NCBI GenBank assembly: GCA_973895155.1
Contig: OZ316898.1
Location: forward strand, 12,710,001 to 12,774,000
Direction of reading: 5' to 3'
Length of the DNA stretch: 64,000 bases
Origin: Marsupella aquatica
Lineage: Eukaryota; Marchantiophyta
The stretch's first letter is position 1; every line of letters starts with the position of its first letter. Of the stretch, positions 11,016 to 25,300 are shown one piece after another. Position numbers and translations under genes: made by a program. A model generated the notes under the pieces. The model did no database searches. It was not told the DNA's origin and was given only the letters and a program-made list of their open reading frames with translations.

Positions 11016-11540
11016 TTTAGCAAAGATGTTTTCTTCATATCTATTTATGTATAGGGTAATGATGGTTTGGTCTGGGGTTACTAGTTGTTTACCCTGTGAC
11101 GAGAAAGTGAGGAAATGCTGACCAGCCGGGAAGTTTTTCTGAGCTTTGTGAGAACAGGTTTTAGACTAGAAGCCCCATCCAAACACCCCAATCCAAATAG
11201 TCATTATCACACCTAATACCTGCCCAGAAAAAGATTACCAGGCAATACTTTATGGGCATTATGGAAATGGTGCCACCTAGTAAAAATGGTGAAATGGTTA
11301 CACATGGGTAACCTTTCTTCCCAACAGGAATTACCTACAGGAATTACCTACGTTCATTGGGCTAGTAATCCATCAAGGAAAGATTTGGGAAGAGAGATCA
11401 CATCCTACTGTAGATCTATCATTTACTATTAGGTGCAGCACAGCTGTATCCAAGAGCTCGGTCCTTCGAATGGACAGAGTCACAGAGGCGAGTGACAATT
11501 CCTCGCTCAGTCTCCTCCTGTCTCTGTGTCTGATGCACAA

Positions 11541-11543
<3 letters not shown>

Positions 11544-11576
<33 letters not shown>
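11544..11576 (+). repeat. CT dinucleotide microsatellite, about 16 units
   Basis: An uninterrupted CT run about 100 bp before the DUF819 start codon. Pyrimidine tracts are common around plant transcription starts and 5' leaders, so it may be part of the core promoter or leader; that role is inferred. Confidence 0.9.
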
Positions 11577-11578
<2 letters not shown>

Positions 11579-11673
11579 GCAGAGACCGATCGATGCAATT
11601 GTCTTTTCTTCGTGCACAGTGTTGAAGATCAGCATTCTGTAGACCCGCCCATTTGTTCCTCTGGCCAATCGAG

Positions 11674-14600
11674 ATGGCAGAGCTACGCGCAGCTTCTCTT
11701 CTCCACTTTCCGTCGAGGGCAGCCCCTGCTGCTCTCCTCCAGAATCGCATTGCTTCAATGGGCCTCTCTCGGCGCTCGATTCGTCGTTTCGAGGGTCTCT
11801 CCAATGACAATGGACTCGGGAAAGGTTACGGGATTGTGGGGAAGAGCGCGAAATTTGGAGCTGCCGGATTGGAGAGGATGGGGGAGGCTCAACGACGGAG
11901 ACGAGGTAGAGGTGGAGGTGTCGCCAGGGCTTTGACTCTGCCATCTACACCTCTCATTGCTGCTGGGGATACGTGGGGCACTTGGACCATTCTTCTCGCC
12001 GCTGGGGCGTTTGGTGTCTGGTGACTAACCCTTCGCCCCTCTTTCTGCCTCTGCCTCTGTGTCTTCTGTTTACCAGGACTTCAAACGAAATAGTCTAATT
12101 CTAAATTGCAGAAATGAGCGTTGGAGGTTTTTAATCTGTACACTTAGCCTTGGCCAGAAACGGGAATTCTATGCAGTTTGTGTAAGGTAGTTGAAGTCAT
12201 AAGATGTAGTTGTATCACTATTCCAAGCTTACTAGGCAGGGGAAGGTTACATGGGACGGTCTCAATGAGAAGGATTACGGGAATCCGCGTGGATATGAAT
12301 ATAATGTGCCTCCGCAGTAGGAGATTATTTGCATTTCCTGCCCGAGTGATGAAGTAGTTGTACCACGATTCAGATTAAGGTAGGCCTCAGTTAGGTGGAA
12401 TGCTCACAATGAGTGTGACGGTGGATGGTAATTAGAGCCTTGGTAAATATCCATTAATCCTTCCAGGACGGGAAACCAATGGGAGACACAATTTTCGTGA
12501 GGCTCTTCTTCATAAAATGGGAATGCTGATGTTCCACTGGTGAGGACCCCTTAAAGCATTCTGGCTCCCATTGCTCTCAATTCCAGAGGAGGGTCTAAAT
12601 GCTGACAAAATTTCATGAGCTGTCCGTGCAAACTTGCCGTTATTAGCGTTTTTATCAACAAGCATCCAATTAGGGCCTGTCACTACATTCAGACAGCTCC
12701 CCAGGAAGTTGTGTGATGTACCCTTTTGTCACGGTTCTTATTGACTGGAACAGTAAATTCGGTTCGCAAGTTCGGTTTGTGGTTTACCTTTTGCTTTTGT
12801 GAATGGCGTCAGTTCTCCATCTCTCGTCGGACCTTAACGAAGGAGTTGTTCTCCAGATTGTACAACAGATAAATGAGGAATGCAGTGGTAGAAACAAAAA
12901 TTCTGCCATAGCTGTTGGACATGCCTAGCTCAGTGTGTGCTTCCTGGGATTGTGATGGTTCCTCAGAAAGTGACTGTGATTCGGTTAGAGGACTCAGAGG
13001 AGGATGATCTGAATGCGTCAGGCTGCAACCAGGTCCGAGAAGAGATCATGGGGGAGTGCACTAAGTGGGGCCCTGGTGAGCACACTAGCTGGGTTAGCAG
13101 CAAGCAATCTTGGGCTGATAGCTGCCTCGGCCCCAGCATATTCTATCGTGAATGCGTACATACTACCACTGGCGGTGCCGTTGCTCCTTTATGGTTCAGA
13201 TCTGAAAAGAGTGCTAGCTGACACGGGGCGACTCCTAGTGGCTTTCTTAATAGGATCTGGTACTATTCTCTTCAATCTCATGGCATACCTTTATCATGAG
13301 AGCACACAATTTGAGTTTTTGGAGCGACGTTTAGTTCTATTTCATGACGTCAGTTCTTTGGGGCTTCTGAATATTGGTTTCTGGAATTGAGCACAAAGAT
13401 CTTTTTCTTGTCGTTCGTTATGTTGACCAATTTGGAAGTGCTTAGCTGGAATGAAGGGGAAGAACTTAGTTTCGAGAAGAATGTTGTCCTCTACTTTATG
13501 GCATCATTCTTTTGTGTGGATCATTTTGCTACATTGGTCTGCTGGAGTGGAGCACATGAATTCAATTTAAAAGGAACATTATTTTCCTCCATTTGGTTTT
13601 TCTGGCGTCCGTTACGTGCACCACAGTCGTGCACCACAGTCATGAATCGCTTAGCTGGACTGAAGTACAAGAGTTCAGTTTCTTGAACATTATCCTATTT
13701 CGTGGTATCACGCGTATGGGCCTGAAGACTAAACACAAGTACTTCAGTTTCTCTACTCTTTGGCTCTATTTTCTGACCGTATCATTGTTTTGTTGCAGTC
13801 GCAACGACAATTGGGACGGTGGTAGCACTGCTGATCATTCCTCTGCGCTCATTGGGACCAGACGGCTGGAAGATTGCTGCAGCGCTCATGAGTCGTCATA
13901 TTGGTGGAGGTATGAGTCCTTCAGAGATTGTCCAGTTGGTGTTCCAGTTCGCCTTCATGTCTTTCTATTTTGATCTCTGTTCAATTTCTTAGTATTCCTT
14001 TCTGAAAGGGTTATCTGTGGTAATTTGGTAAAATTGCAGCGGTGAATTATGTCGCTGTGTCGGAGGCTTTACAAACGACTCCGTCAGTCCTTGCTGCAGG
14101 ACTGGCTGCTGACAATCTTATATGTGCAGTCTATTTCACATCCCTCGTTGCTCTTGCGGCCAACATACCCCCTGATGCTCCAGCGACGGGTACGGTCTTC
14201 TGCTTTCACCGTCTTTCTCAGTAGCCAGAGGCCGACAATCGATACTAATATTTCTCCAGGTCACCTAAACAGATGGAGAAGAAAAAGCGTTGGGATTTGG
14301 ACGAGCTGAACTAAAAGTGGAAGAAGCGACAATTGCTCTGGCTCTATCTGCAGCCATTTGTGCACTTGGGACTGCCATGGCCAAGAGTTTGAACATTAAT
14401 GGAGGTGGAATTCCGTGCATTACTGCAATAGTCGTGCTTCTAGCTACATTATTCCCGTCATGGTTGGGATCACTTAGCGCCTCTGCTGAAGGGCTTGCTC
14501 TTATACTGATGCAGGTATAGCCCAGCTCTATAGCACCGCATTTCTCGAACATTGCGTCCTCGTGATTTCCAACTTGGGTCCCATCCGCTGGTCTTAGATT

Positions 14601-15132
14601 CCCGTACCAGCTCATTCTTGTAGAGTAAACCTAAATTAATCTAGATATGAGGATTTGGGCCCAGAAGAATTCCAGAATATTTTGTTTTGATTGTGGTGCA
14701 TAGCACTGAAAATTCTTGTTGATTTGTTAGGCCAGACGATACGATTTTCGCTTGGTAGTCTCACTATTTTCAACATTGTTGACATTCAATGTCTTTTGAT
14801 TCACGCAGATATTTTTTGCAACAGTTGGTGCCAACGCCAGCATTGCCAGCGTGGTGACAAAGGCACCAAGTTTGTTTATCTTCTCCCTGATACAGGTGGC
14901 TGTGCATCTTGCCATAATACTTGGGATTGGTAAGCTCATGGGTTTCGAGCGGAAGGAGCTACTTTTGGCTTCCAATGCAAATGTGGGTGGTCCCAACACA
15001 GCTGCAGGAATGGCTGCAGCGAAAGGCTGGCGAGTGCTCAATGTGCCAGCTATTCTTTGTGGAATTTTCGGCATTTCCATTGCCACATTCATCTCAATCT
15101 TCTTTGGTGTCACTGTTTTGAGTAAGATGTAG
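11674..15132 (+). CDS. DUF819 family integral membrane protein, six exons
   Basis: Reconstructed protein of 466 aa, joined from 11674-12020, 13033-13259, 13799-13909, 14040-14189, 14273-14514 and 14809-15132. All introns are GT-AG and the phases match at each junction. The ATG at 11,674 is used because the open frame upstream lacks an ATG. The first ~100 residues are rich in Arg, Ser and Ala with few acidic residues, resembling a plastid or mitochondrial transit peptide. From TWGTWTILLAAGAFGVW onward comes a run of hydrophobic segments with signature stretches GALVSTLAGLAASNLG, ALMSRHIGGAVNYVAVSEAL, PSVLAAGLAADNLICAVYF and NANVGGPNTAAGMAAAKGW, matching the plant and bacterial DUF819 family. 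The family is polytopic; its transported substrate or activity is not established. It is convergent with ACCase. Intron 1 (about 1.0 kb) is the longest. No defect is seen, so the gene looks intact. Confidence 0.92.
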
Positions 15133-16302
15133 CAAGGTTACCAAACCTTAATGGTCTGCCTGCATCCACGGAGCAGTAAGATTTAGATGTGCACATGTCA
15201 AGAAACCACTGATCAGGTACAAAATGGTCAAAAGTCGAACGGTAAAAATTAGCACCACTAGTATATAAAATCAAAGATCTGTCAAAATTCTTGACCGTAG
15301 AATTATGGACAAAGTATTTCACGTGGTACAAACGCTTAGGAATGAGGCCACTAATACCTGAGCGGAGGCTTAGTTGTGTAGCGAAAACTGCAGTCTATTT
15401 GTAGCATTTGTTATTGCCTCCCGGCAGGATTTAGAAAAATCAGACCTGGAAGACAGGATATTCAATACCCACGAGACCTCGGTGGATACCAAAGCAGGTC
15501 CAAGCTCTTTAGACATGGCTCGGCCACTAATTTTCAAGTAAAGTTAAGATTTGCGTACGTGATTGTTGAGCAGTTCGATATAGCAGCGGGAATTGATTGA
15601 TTGTTTTGACGATTTCGATTTGACCTGGCTGGGGAGGAGGGTTGGATGAGTTGGGAAGGCCGAAAACAGGCACGCTAGAAACGTGAAATTGGCCATAAAG
15701 GGCTACTGTACAGAAACCTAGGCTACGTGATACATCAGCCTGGCTCCAAATGTAAAGCAAGATCGGGACCTGTTGAAGGCTCCATCCTTAGAAGCATTCA
15801 AATTTGCTCCTTTCCGTAGCTGACAACTGATGCCGCCAACTTACGACACAATAACACATGTATGAATCAGTTTCATATTAACAATCTCCATCTCTTGTCC
15901 GAGGTTATATATAAGTGGACACGCCGTCAATTGAAAGGTAAAACAGGATTTGCCGTGTTTTCCTTTCTTCCAATCAGTGAGGTGTTTTACTTACTATAAA
16001 TAACGCAATCCACCCTCTAAAGGCTGCTCTAGCTCTTAACATGTAAAGAATGATTTATCACACAATCACTACAGCTGGTTTTGGGCTGGAAAAGCAGATT
16101 CTTGTCTGCAAATTTCCAGCCAGTCAAAACCCAATAAATAATCTCAATCCGCTGACGGTTGTTGGCAGCCTTATCGAAGCTCATCGTCACCTTCCCGTCG
16201 AGTGAATTCTTGGAACTTTCTTAAAAGTTGGGCAAGGATAAAAGGGAGCCTCATAACCATCAAAACAACAGGAAAACTGATCATCAACTCTAATCACGTT
16301 CA
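15133..16302. other. Convergent intergenic region between DUF819 and ACCase
   Basis: About 1.17 kb between two convergent stop codons. It should contain both 3' untranslated regions. No open frame here resembles a known protein and no repeat shared with the rest of the window was noticed. Confidence 0.55.
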
Positions 16303-19300
16303 TCATTTGAAAGAATCTAGAACCAGTTTTAGATCTTTAACAGCTTGCGCTCGACTTGAAGCATCCACCTGCACAGATAGAGTGTTGGTCAGATCATGCT
16401 AATTGTAGTGAAGTCTGCCTTTGAATTACTTTCAGCACATCTCTGAATGCAGTGGTAGCATCCGTCAGTTGCAAATCCCATTCGATCAAAATTCAGGACC
16501 AAATCGCACAAAGGATTGTTGAGATGACTTACTTGTCGGAGGAGAGTTTGTAGAGCCTGAGGAAACGCCTTCAGGTTACCAGAAGACGAGGCTGCGAGGG
16601 TAAGTAGCTCTCTGGACACCCGTTCTTCCCTTAGTCTTTGGAGATTAGCTTCTATGGCATTTGGTTGGTTACCCCAAGCCACAAATGCTCGGTTATCCTC
16701 CCAAGCATCAGTTACAGGACCACTTGATGAGGCTCCTGACTTGGGTCCATTTGTTGATGATAAGAACCACGTCTTGATGAGCTGAAGAGCAGCTGTGTGA
16801 GATAGTTCATCCTCACCAGCAGCGTCTCGTGCTTGTCCAACTAAAGCTTCTTCCACCAATCGCCGCTTCAACCGTCTGTGGAAAAAGTATCTGGATTGAC
16901 TCCAATCCACAACCTTCTTAATGACTCCCTTTGCCTCCATCCGGTTAGCAGTATCGTGCAGCTCAGCAAACCGAACTGCTATCTGCTTATACACTGGAAG
17001 CAACAATTTCTCTCGAGCCTTGATTTCATTTTGAATGGCCTTCAACGAAGAACTTTCAGCATTCTGTAGCTTCTGCTTGAGGGAAAGTACCTGAGGGTCA
17101 AGTCTATGGATGCATTCAATCATTTCTTTGGTCCGGAATTTAATTTCAATGAGCCCCTCTGGTTCTAGCACTCCACCCTTCGCTGTTCTTTCCGCATACA
17201 TCTCCACCTGGTCGCTGTTAATCTTACTATCCACCACAACCCAAGCGCCCCCCCTGAGTTCACCCGTCTTCGGAATGAACACAAACACAGGTTGCTCATA
17301 GGTTCGGAGATGCTCAACAATAAGTGAACCAGCCTGCAAAATGCCCTCAAACAAGTCCCTTTGTCCACCAGAAAATCCCCTCCAGTTGGCAAGGATGAAC
17401 AGAGGGAGCCCCTCCTTATTGAAATCCAGTAGAGCCTGCGCTGTCTTTGTTGCAGAATCGGGAAACCATACCTGCCCTGCTTGAGGGACCACTCTCTCAG
17501 CTGAATCAGGTTGTCCTGGATCAGCTGGTACTGTCTGCATAACAGTCTGGGTTTCCACAGCAACTATTCCAACGGGGATACCCCCAAGTCGAGCTCGTCC
17601 TGTCACTACCGTCTGTGCCCATCCCTCCAGGGTCTCCACAAAACTCCCCTTGTCAAAGATACCTCCCAGCCACTTGCCATTCACCTCCACACCTCGAATG
17701 GCAGCTCGAGGATCGCACGAGTTCTCAGGATTGTACTCCACAAGCCTTTGCGGAGGATCAATGGGTTTCAGGAAAGGAAGAGGCCCTCCTTTCTTGGTAG
17801 GTATGTAACTAAGCCAATTCAGGATAGATGACACTCCTTCCAAGTCATCGGCCACTGTAAGATGTACAACCCCGTTGACTGCCATAACTTTAGGGCCCCC
17901 GAGCTGCATGTGGGAACTGTACACCTCTCGCCCCAAAAGTTTGTTCAGGGCTGGGAACCCAGTCAAGATAATAGGCTGATCAATTCTCTGAATGCACCTC
18001 ATGCCAAGCCTAGCCAGATAAGCACCGATACCAACAGTACGTCCAGACACGTACGTGAGAGTGAATGTCTCTCGGTAAGCTTTGGAATAAGCACCAGCAA
18101 TTGCTCCACTCCCGGACAAGTTCTCTACTCCCAGACCATCATCCTTGCCTATGATATCGTCAATCACATACCTCACCTCACCAGACGGTAGATGAAGCTC
18201 ATGAGCTCTGACAGAAGCATTCAGGTTGTTGTAATCTTCTGATGTCAAATAGAGATACTGGAAACCACGGTCTGGGGAGGATTCATCTGACCAGCCGACC
18301 TTGAAAGATGCACGGACCTCATCGGCCACACCAATCCTAGCTCCTGAATTAGCCGCTAGGTATATGAGGGGAAGTTTTGTTTGGATGGCTAGATCTGTGA
18401 TGGCCCTGAAGTAAGCATCTTCTCTCTGCCCAAATGACCCCACATTGTAAGTGACATCATTCGACACAACGAAAATGCTTCGGCCCTCTGGAAATTCTGG
18501 AGTCCGCAACCGCATTCTCCAGCCCACCATGCCCACGTCATTACTAGCCACAGGCCTGTCGATTTCCACAAGGGAAGAGGTCCAGTAGTTCTTGTTGTCA
18601 GCAAAGATGAGCTCCGTGGCTTGGAATTGAGGGGAACCAGCGGGGCAGGATTCAACAGAGCTTGCCCACACGTGTTGCAGAGCTGTCTCGAATACCAGGG
18701 GGAAGTCATAGACGTATGTGGTGTTGTTTCTTCTAGCAGTCAGTCGCCTCCTGTCCACAGCATCCAAAGGCTTGTGTTTTGCAGCTAGTGCCTTTCCATG
18801 AACTGGACCAACAGAGGACGGCAAGGGTGAGTGGTACACCACCGCTCCAAGAGCAGCATTCTTCACCTCCTTGTACACCTGCGACCACAGACCAAACGTG
18901 AGTATAAAGGCCTCACTCCACAAATAGGCTCTTTTGCTTAAAATAGACAGGAACCGTCTTGTACACATTGAATATGACGAAAAGCAAAAGGAACCGGCTT
19001 CCTTTCGATCATCTTCTAGTTGGCAAGATGTCAGTAGGAACGAAAGCTTCCATGGAGATCTCAAAAATCCTTGTCAGTTTAAAACACTAATCACAAATAA
19101 CTTAAGGCTAGTAGTTGCTTCGGAATGTGGTAAGCATGCTGTCACGTGTTGTAACGCGTCTGAGGGCATCTATGATGAAACGACATGTCACAAATGGAAA
19201 TAGAGGATTGCAAGGCCCCAGTACCTGGACAGTGCAAGTGTTGGCCGTAGGATTGAGAACAATTATCCTCCATGCTCCGATTGTCGAACCGGCATTCTTT

Positions 19301-22300
19301 AGACGAAGACGGATTTCCCACTGGGCAACAGCCAGTCGGTGCATGCGAGGGCCCAACTTGCCGTAGATGCTATGAACAAGCCCTTGCAGCACTTTCACCG
19401 CTGGCTCTACTTCTGGCAACTTGTTCTCATCAGAATTTCCGATCTCTATCGGCCGGAGGAGACTGAGGAACATGTGCACATGGTCCGCTTTGTTATTGGA
19501 GTCATGAGACGTAAGTTCGAGCTCCTCCAAAGCTTTCTGCAAGGCAAGTTCTGCATTTTTGGTAGCATGCTCTATTTCTGACCCCTCACCAGAAGGCTTG
19601 GCCTGGCGAAGTAGTGTGCGTAAGAACATGCGCCTCACATTACTGGGCTTCTCTGTGACATAATATATATGCCACTGACGGTCCCGAGAAGATGCATAAC
19701 GCAGTGTGGTGTTGACATATCCCTTGAGAAAGTCCTGAGAACAACCGAAGGCATATCTTTCAGTATAATTTAAGACCGCAAAATTTTCACAATATAATTG
19801 AACAGAATAAAACAGAGTAAGAGTTGTCCATCTACCTTATATGTTGACCTTACAAGACTCTCAAGAAAGTGACTGGGAAAATGAGTTGGGATAGGAAATT
19901 CGGGAAGAGAGATGGGGAGATGACTAACCAACTCAAGGAGATTGCACAGTGGTGGCTCGACGTGGCGAAAAAGTGGCTCCTCTTCATAGAACCTCGAGTC
20001 CGGAGACCAATGGAAGCAATGCCGGGTTGGGGTTCGACCCTCATCTCTTTGAATAATGCAGCTCACCACCCCAACTCCTGCCGCTAGCAGTGCTGTTCCC
20101 AAACTCTCGCCTTTCAGAGCTTTTCCTAGCTTGTCAACTCTCTCTTGAGCTTGGTCTTCGTCACCACTGCAAACCGAAGACAGGAACGAATGTAAACCCG
20201 ATTCAAATTGATCCCGTACCAAATCTACACATTTATCCTCCTATTTCTTTTGCAAAAAGTGATGTATGGATACCTGTCTTGAAGTTGGCTCATTTGATTC
20301 TTGATTCCCACCAATACTACATGAAAAATGTTGCCAAAGTCGCTGGTTGAACCATTACTTGATTCAGACTTAGCAGTGACTTCCCCTGTTTCTTTCAGAG
20401 CGGCCGTGACGGAACCAGACAGGAAGTGGAGCGAGGTGAGAATCACCATTGCTCCCCAACGTTTCACTCCTTGACTCTCTACCTCCAATGGAGCAACTTC
20501 ACTGAGCTTCCCTGTCGCCTGCTGAGGGTTCTCCTCGATGAACTGCCATGAAGCAATGAGCCCAGACCGGTGCCACTGCATCCGGAGGGATCCCTTCACG
20601 AGATACGGCTGTTTCATGAAAAATTCATTCACTTTTGTCAGAAGCAGTTTCCCAGCTAATCAGAATCATTTGGGTGACTTCAAATTAAACTAAAACAGGC
20701 ATAATAAACCAGTTGCTCCCAAGTACAGTAGTTGTTTGAAAATAGATTGGTATTTCATAAATAAGTTCACGCGCACGTGTCAATGTCGACTCCCGTTCAT
20801 CATATTACATAGTTCCAACCTCAAAAATGAGTCAATTGAGTTTAAGCCCCATAGATCCCCAGTTGGAGTAATCTGTCGGTCAACTACAAGGCATCAAATT
20901 AGTTAATTTAACAATTTCATGTTCTAACAGATGGCAAAACTTCCAGATCCAAATTCAATCTTCTTCTTCAGACCGACCTACTGGATCCGATGAACAGGAC
21001 AAGAAGGGGTTCAAGAAGTAAAGTGCAGACCTGGTAGAGTCGTCGGACATAGGTCTCAACCACACGACGCTGAAGAGTATGATCACTGTGATCGAACAAG
21101 GCCACAAGAGCATCCTCCACGGCCACAGGGGCATCAACAAGGTCCTCCATTCTCTCCTCAATAGCGCTTCGGCGATGGCCAAGTCCACCCTCTCCACCCT
21201 CTTCCGTGAACATCTCCAGCTCAGACAAGCTTCTAGCAATGTTTGCTCTCAAGTCACTCAACTTGGTTTGCTCCAGCAATTGACTAGATCTCAGCGCCAG
21301 CTGATTGTCACCAAATTCAAAGAGTAAATATTTTGCCAAAATAAATTGTCAGACATTATGACTTTATAAGTTGCAAGTGTTCCAATAATTGAACAAAAAT
21401 GGTCGGCAGCAGTATAGAATGCCCAATTATATAACAAACAAAGGCAGAGATTCCCAAGACAAGGGACAAGGATAATAGGAAGATGTTCATCAAACAAACC
21501 TCAGAATGGGTGGTATGATTCAGCTCAGCAAAGCGGATCAGTTGTTCTCTATATGCCGCCGGGTTTGGATACACGAGTGCTCCCATCAAGCGTGAGATCA
21601 GAGCGTTCTTTCTCTTCACGCCCTGCAGTGTTCCCCAAATGCGGTAAGTAATGAGACGACTGTCCTTTCTAGCAGATTGTCCGTAACTCTACACTCCATA
21701 AATATGACTCACATTAAAATACAGACTCAGTAGTTGAGAGTAGCTATCATCTGGCAATCGACTTTGTGAAAGTTCTCCCGAGTTTACAGCTTCAGTGACC
21801 ATAAAAAATACAAATCTCATTCAACGCTTTGAAAAACATCTTGAGCTGGCAACAGTTTCAAAGAAGCACCTGGTGTGAGAGAACGATGTCTACAACTCTT
21901 GGAAGATCCTTAATGTACTGACGTCTGAGGTTTTCAATGACGTCAACCTGCAATTTAACAAAAGAGAAAGGATGCGTAAGAAATCGAAGCAAGATGTAAA
22001 ACTAAATAGCTCTGAACGTGCATATCAACGACCCATTAATGAATGCAAAGTTTATGAATAGATGACGGCATAAACGTAAAAACTCAGTTCAACAAGAGCT
22101 AGAAGGAAAAAGGCAGAAGCAAGAAAGCAACCTGCAGGTCTTGACTGAAAAGCTCCTCTACACTGAGATACCCTTCGAATAAAGATTGAACAATGCTACC
22201 GGCATGACTCTCACGTCCTCCCTCATATGACTTCACAAGAGTCAAGAGAGGCTCCAATAGCCTCTCCTGTGCTCCTCTATCCTTGTCAGAGCACTCTGCC

Positions 22301-25300
22301 AAAGAAGCCTGTGACAAAAACATTTTATCAGGTCATCACTACTCTCGTGAGCTTCCTTAGCCACCTTCTGCGCTCCCGTAATATAACGTCTAAACTCAAA
22401 TAAAACGGTCTATAACTGTAACTGTTGCCCACAAACAGAGATGTCAAAATTGGAAAGAAAGTGATCTTTACAAAATTGTTACTCGCATAGTTTCCTCTAG
22501 TTGGTTAAGAAGACAGAAAACGGTCTACGTAAATTTCACAGATATCATGGTATTCTACAAATAGTTTTCTTACATCTAACTCTGCTCGCAAAGCTTTCGC
22601 AGGAAATTCAACGACTCTGTTCTCGTTGAATGATGCTTCATAATCGCGGAAAGCAGTATCCAGCTGAAAATCCATCCGATCAACAAAAGCACCAATGAGA
22701 AATGTTCGTGACCCAACTTTATTATCTTCAAGTATTAGTTCGGGAAAGGTCACATTGAATAGAACGACGAGCAACTGATCCATGCGCATAGGACATGTTC
22801 GTTAAAACAGAAACCAATGATCATTGTCAATTAAGAGGCGAGAGACCGCGAAGGAAACCAACAATTATTTCAAATCATCAAACAGACAGCTTTTCAATAT
22901 GCATACAGACTACATGAGGCACCTCCGATGGAGGTTGGACGCACCTTAATCTTCAACTCTTTGGGCAAGCGTGTCCCAAGGATTGCCATCCATTCTTGCC
23001 ACTGCAATAGTGGAAGCTGTGGATCGTCCAAACAACTTAGAAGTGTCTGTACAACCTGTTGCGACCACTCGATAGTTAGATCAACACCACATACGAAGCT
23101 AGCCAATTCGAACATGCATGGCTACATTCAATTTTATAACAAATGGATCAAATGCCTCCCTCGGCAAACAGATAGATAGATAGATAGATAGATAGATCAT
23201 CACTGTGGAGAGAACAATTGAAAACGGCTAGATTTCCGGATAGAGAAAGATCATGGTTCTTCTTTCTGATCTTCACCAACTGAACATTGGACATGATTTA
23301 TTAGCTTCCATGGCAAAACAACCCGACGTGCCTGAAAGGGAACCTCCAAATCTATTTAGACATAACCTCGTGGTTTATTTGGCTATCCGCTTTATGCACA
23401 TGGCAGTGTTCAGACGAGCAATCCCCACCTGTTCGATGTCATGCTCGTAACCCGCCAGAACATTCTGGGCAGCATTTATGGATGCTGCGCACCGTTGGTG
23501 AACCTTTGCGGCAGCTGCAGTTGGTGGCCCAAGAGGGGGGAAAGTGCCTTCAAAGGGCACAGCCTTTTTCACTGCCGAGGGGTCATCTAATTCTAGAGAA
23601 GCTATCAAATCTCCAGGCTGCATTTGTACAATCATTTCTCATAAGCTTAGCTGTTCGGGACCAGGAGATATACATTTGTAAAAATATGCACACAATGTAG
23701 TTTATCTTTTCCCTGTACTGTGAAAGCAAGCAGTAGGCTGAGAAGATGAGGAATGAAGCCTACCAGCATGGTAGATCCCTCCGTCAATTTGCACTGAATG
23801 GTTCCTGAAGCAGGAGTCAACATAGGCATGCACATTTTCATGACCTCAACTTCGGCAAAAGGAACATCTGCTTCAACATGGCTTCCATCAGCAACCAGGA
23901 ATCGAAGAAGCTTGCATGGCGTTTCAGCAATAAGTCTGGAGGGATCATGGTCATTCTGCATTGCCAAAAACTTCTGTTAGCGCAAAATAATTTCAAGCGT
24001 TAAGAGAAATTTAGCCTAAAGCAAACAGCAAGCAAAACAAAGCCCACAAATCGCTATGAATGTTGTGATACAAGCCCCTGTCTGAAAAAACAAAATTGGA
24101 CTTGCACAGATATCCTTACCTGAAGTAGACACGTTCGACCATCAATAAGGAGTCGAGTGCCTGATGCCTCTTCTTCTGCGTAAACAACATGACTGTTCCC
24201 ATCCAGCTGCAATATAATAAAGTGCAGCACTTGTAAGACTTCGAAATTTCAAAGCAATAGGACCAAATTCCAGAACGATGCTGATAAAGCACGACACTAA
24301 GTTTGAAGCTGTGAGGTAGTATGCTAGTCCAATGCTTACACAAGGAGTGGATAAGCCAATATACCTGCACAAGGAGTCCACCATCACGAAGGCTGTGAAC
24401 TTCAGCTTCAACCTCGGATCCATTGAGACGCAGGCGATAGGTTCCAGGGCCCCCTTTTGTCAAGTCAACCTGTCCCACCATAATCAATGTCAATAACTCT
24501 GGTATATGCTGCACTCCAACGAGGTTTTATCAATTTAAATGTGAAACGGAAGAGACAGTGGCAGTTGGTCATTACCGTATACTTGCTCCCTTCGATGTTG
24601 AGAGATACTTGAAAATTTACCAAAGAAATACTCTAAAACCAGAAGAACCCAATTAGACTCCACATATTGAATGGAAGAGAAACCCCAAGGAAAAAACGCA
24701 GCACTAACGAGGCAGCTCTCAATCGTCACATCTTTGCAATGTATCGAGACATAAACCAACTTTTAAAAACAGGATCATCATCAAGCAGGTATGTTCATTA
24801 AAAGGATCACAGAATTGCGTACTTTTGGAGGAACCTGCCCCTTTACAAGGTAGCCAATGTAATCCAACACTCCGGATGCAGTGAGGTGGTTTCCTCTCTG
24901 AAAAATGCACAGATCCCTTCAGTAAATTCTCCTCAATGATAAGTAGAGGGAAACTCAAGAAAATTTATGTACGGCTTCGAATTAAATCGCGTTGTTTGAA
25001 CGCTCTATTGGTTACACTCCTTGCATGCAGCTCTGTGCCAAATTCAAATATTTCCTTACATAAAGGGATCCTCCAATTACAGATAAATGCCAAGATGGTC
25101 TCTCAACCCGAACTCGACTGGCGATCCGAAGATCAAGCCATCCTGTATGTATTTGATTATCTCTGTATTCTGGTGCCTGTTGTCATTCACGCAAATAGGA
25201 ATACAAAATTAGCAGAGAGAATACACATTTACGTCAAATTTATGATGAGCACTAATAACCCAGTCCAAGGTCGTTTGTTCCCAAAGTATCATTCCGACGT

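Larger units (their letters stand above)
10337..11673. other. Upstream region of the DUF819 gene
   Basis: No coding gene is seen. The stretch contains the end of the repeat into which LINE copy 2 inserted, dispersed repeat D copy 2 (about 10,890-11,010), a TATA-like ctataaaag at about 10,851, and a long CT tract just upstream of the DUF819 start. The promoter and 5' leader of DUF819 probably lie within the last few hundred bases, but no transcription start can be assigned. Confidence 0.4.

Noticed and set aside
11653-11673. TTG start seven codons before the DUF819 ATG
   Set aside because: A non-ATG start is unneeded; ATG at 11,674 begins a plausible targeting sequence.
18389-18709. Minus-strand ORF overlapping the large ACCase exon
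   Set aside because: Alternative-frame shadow of the carboxyltransferase coding sequence.
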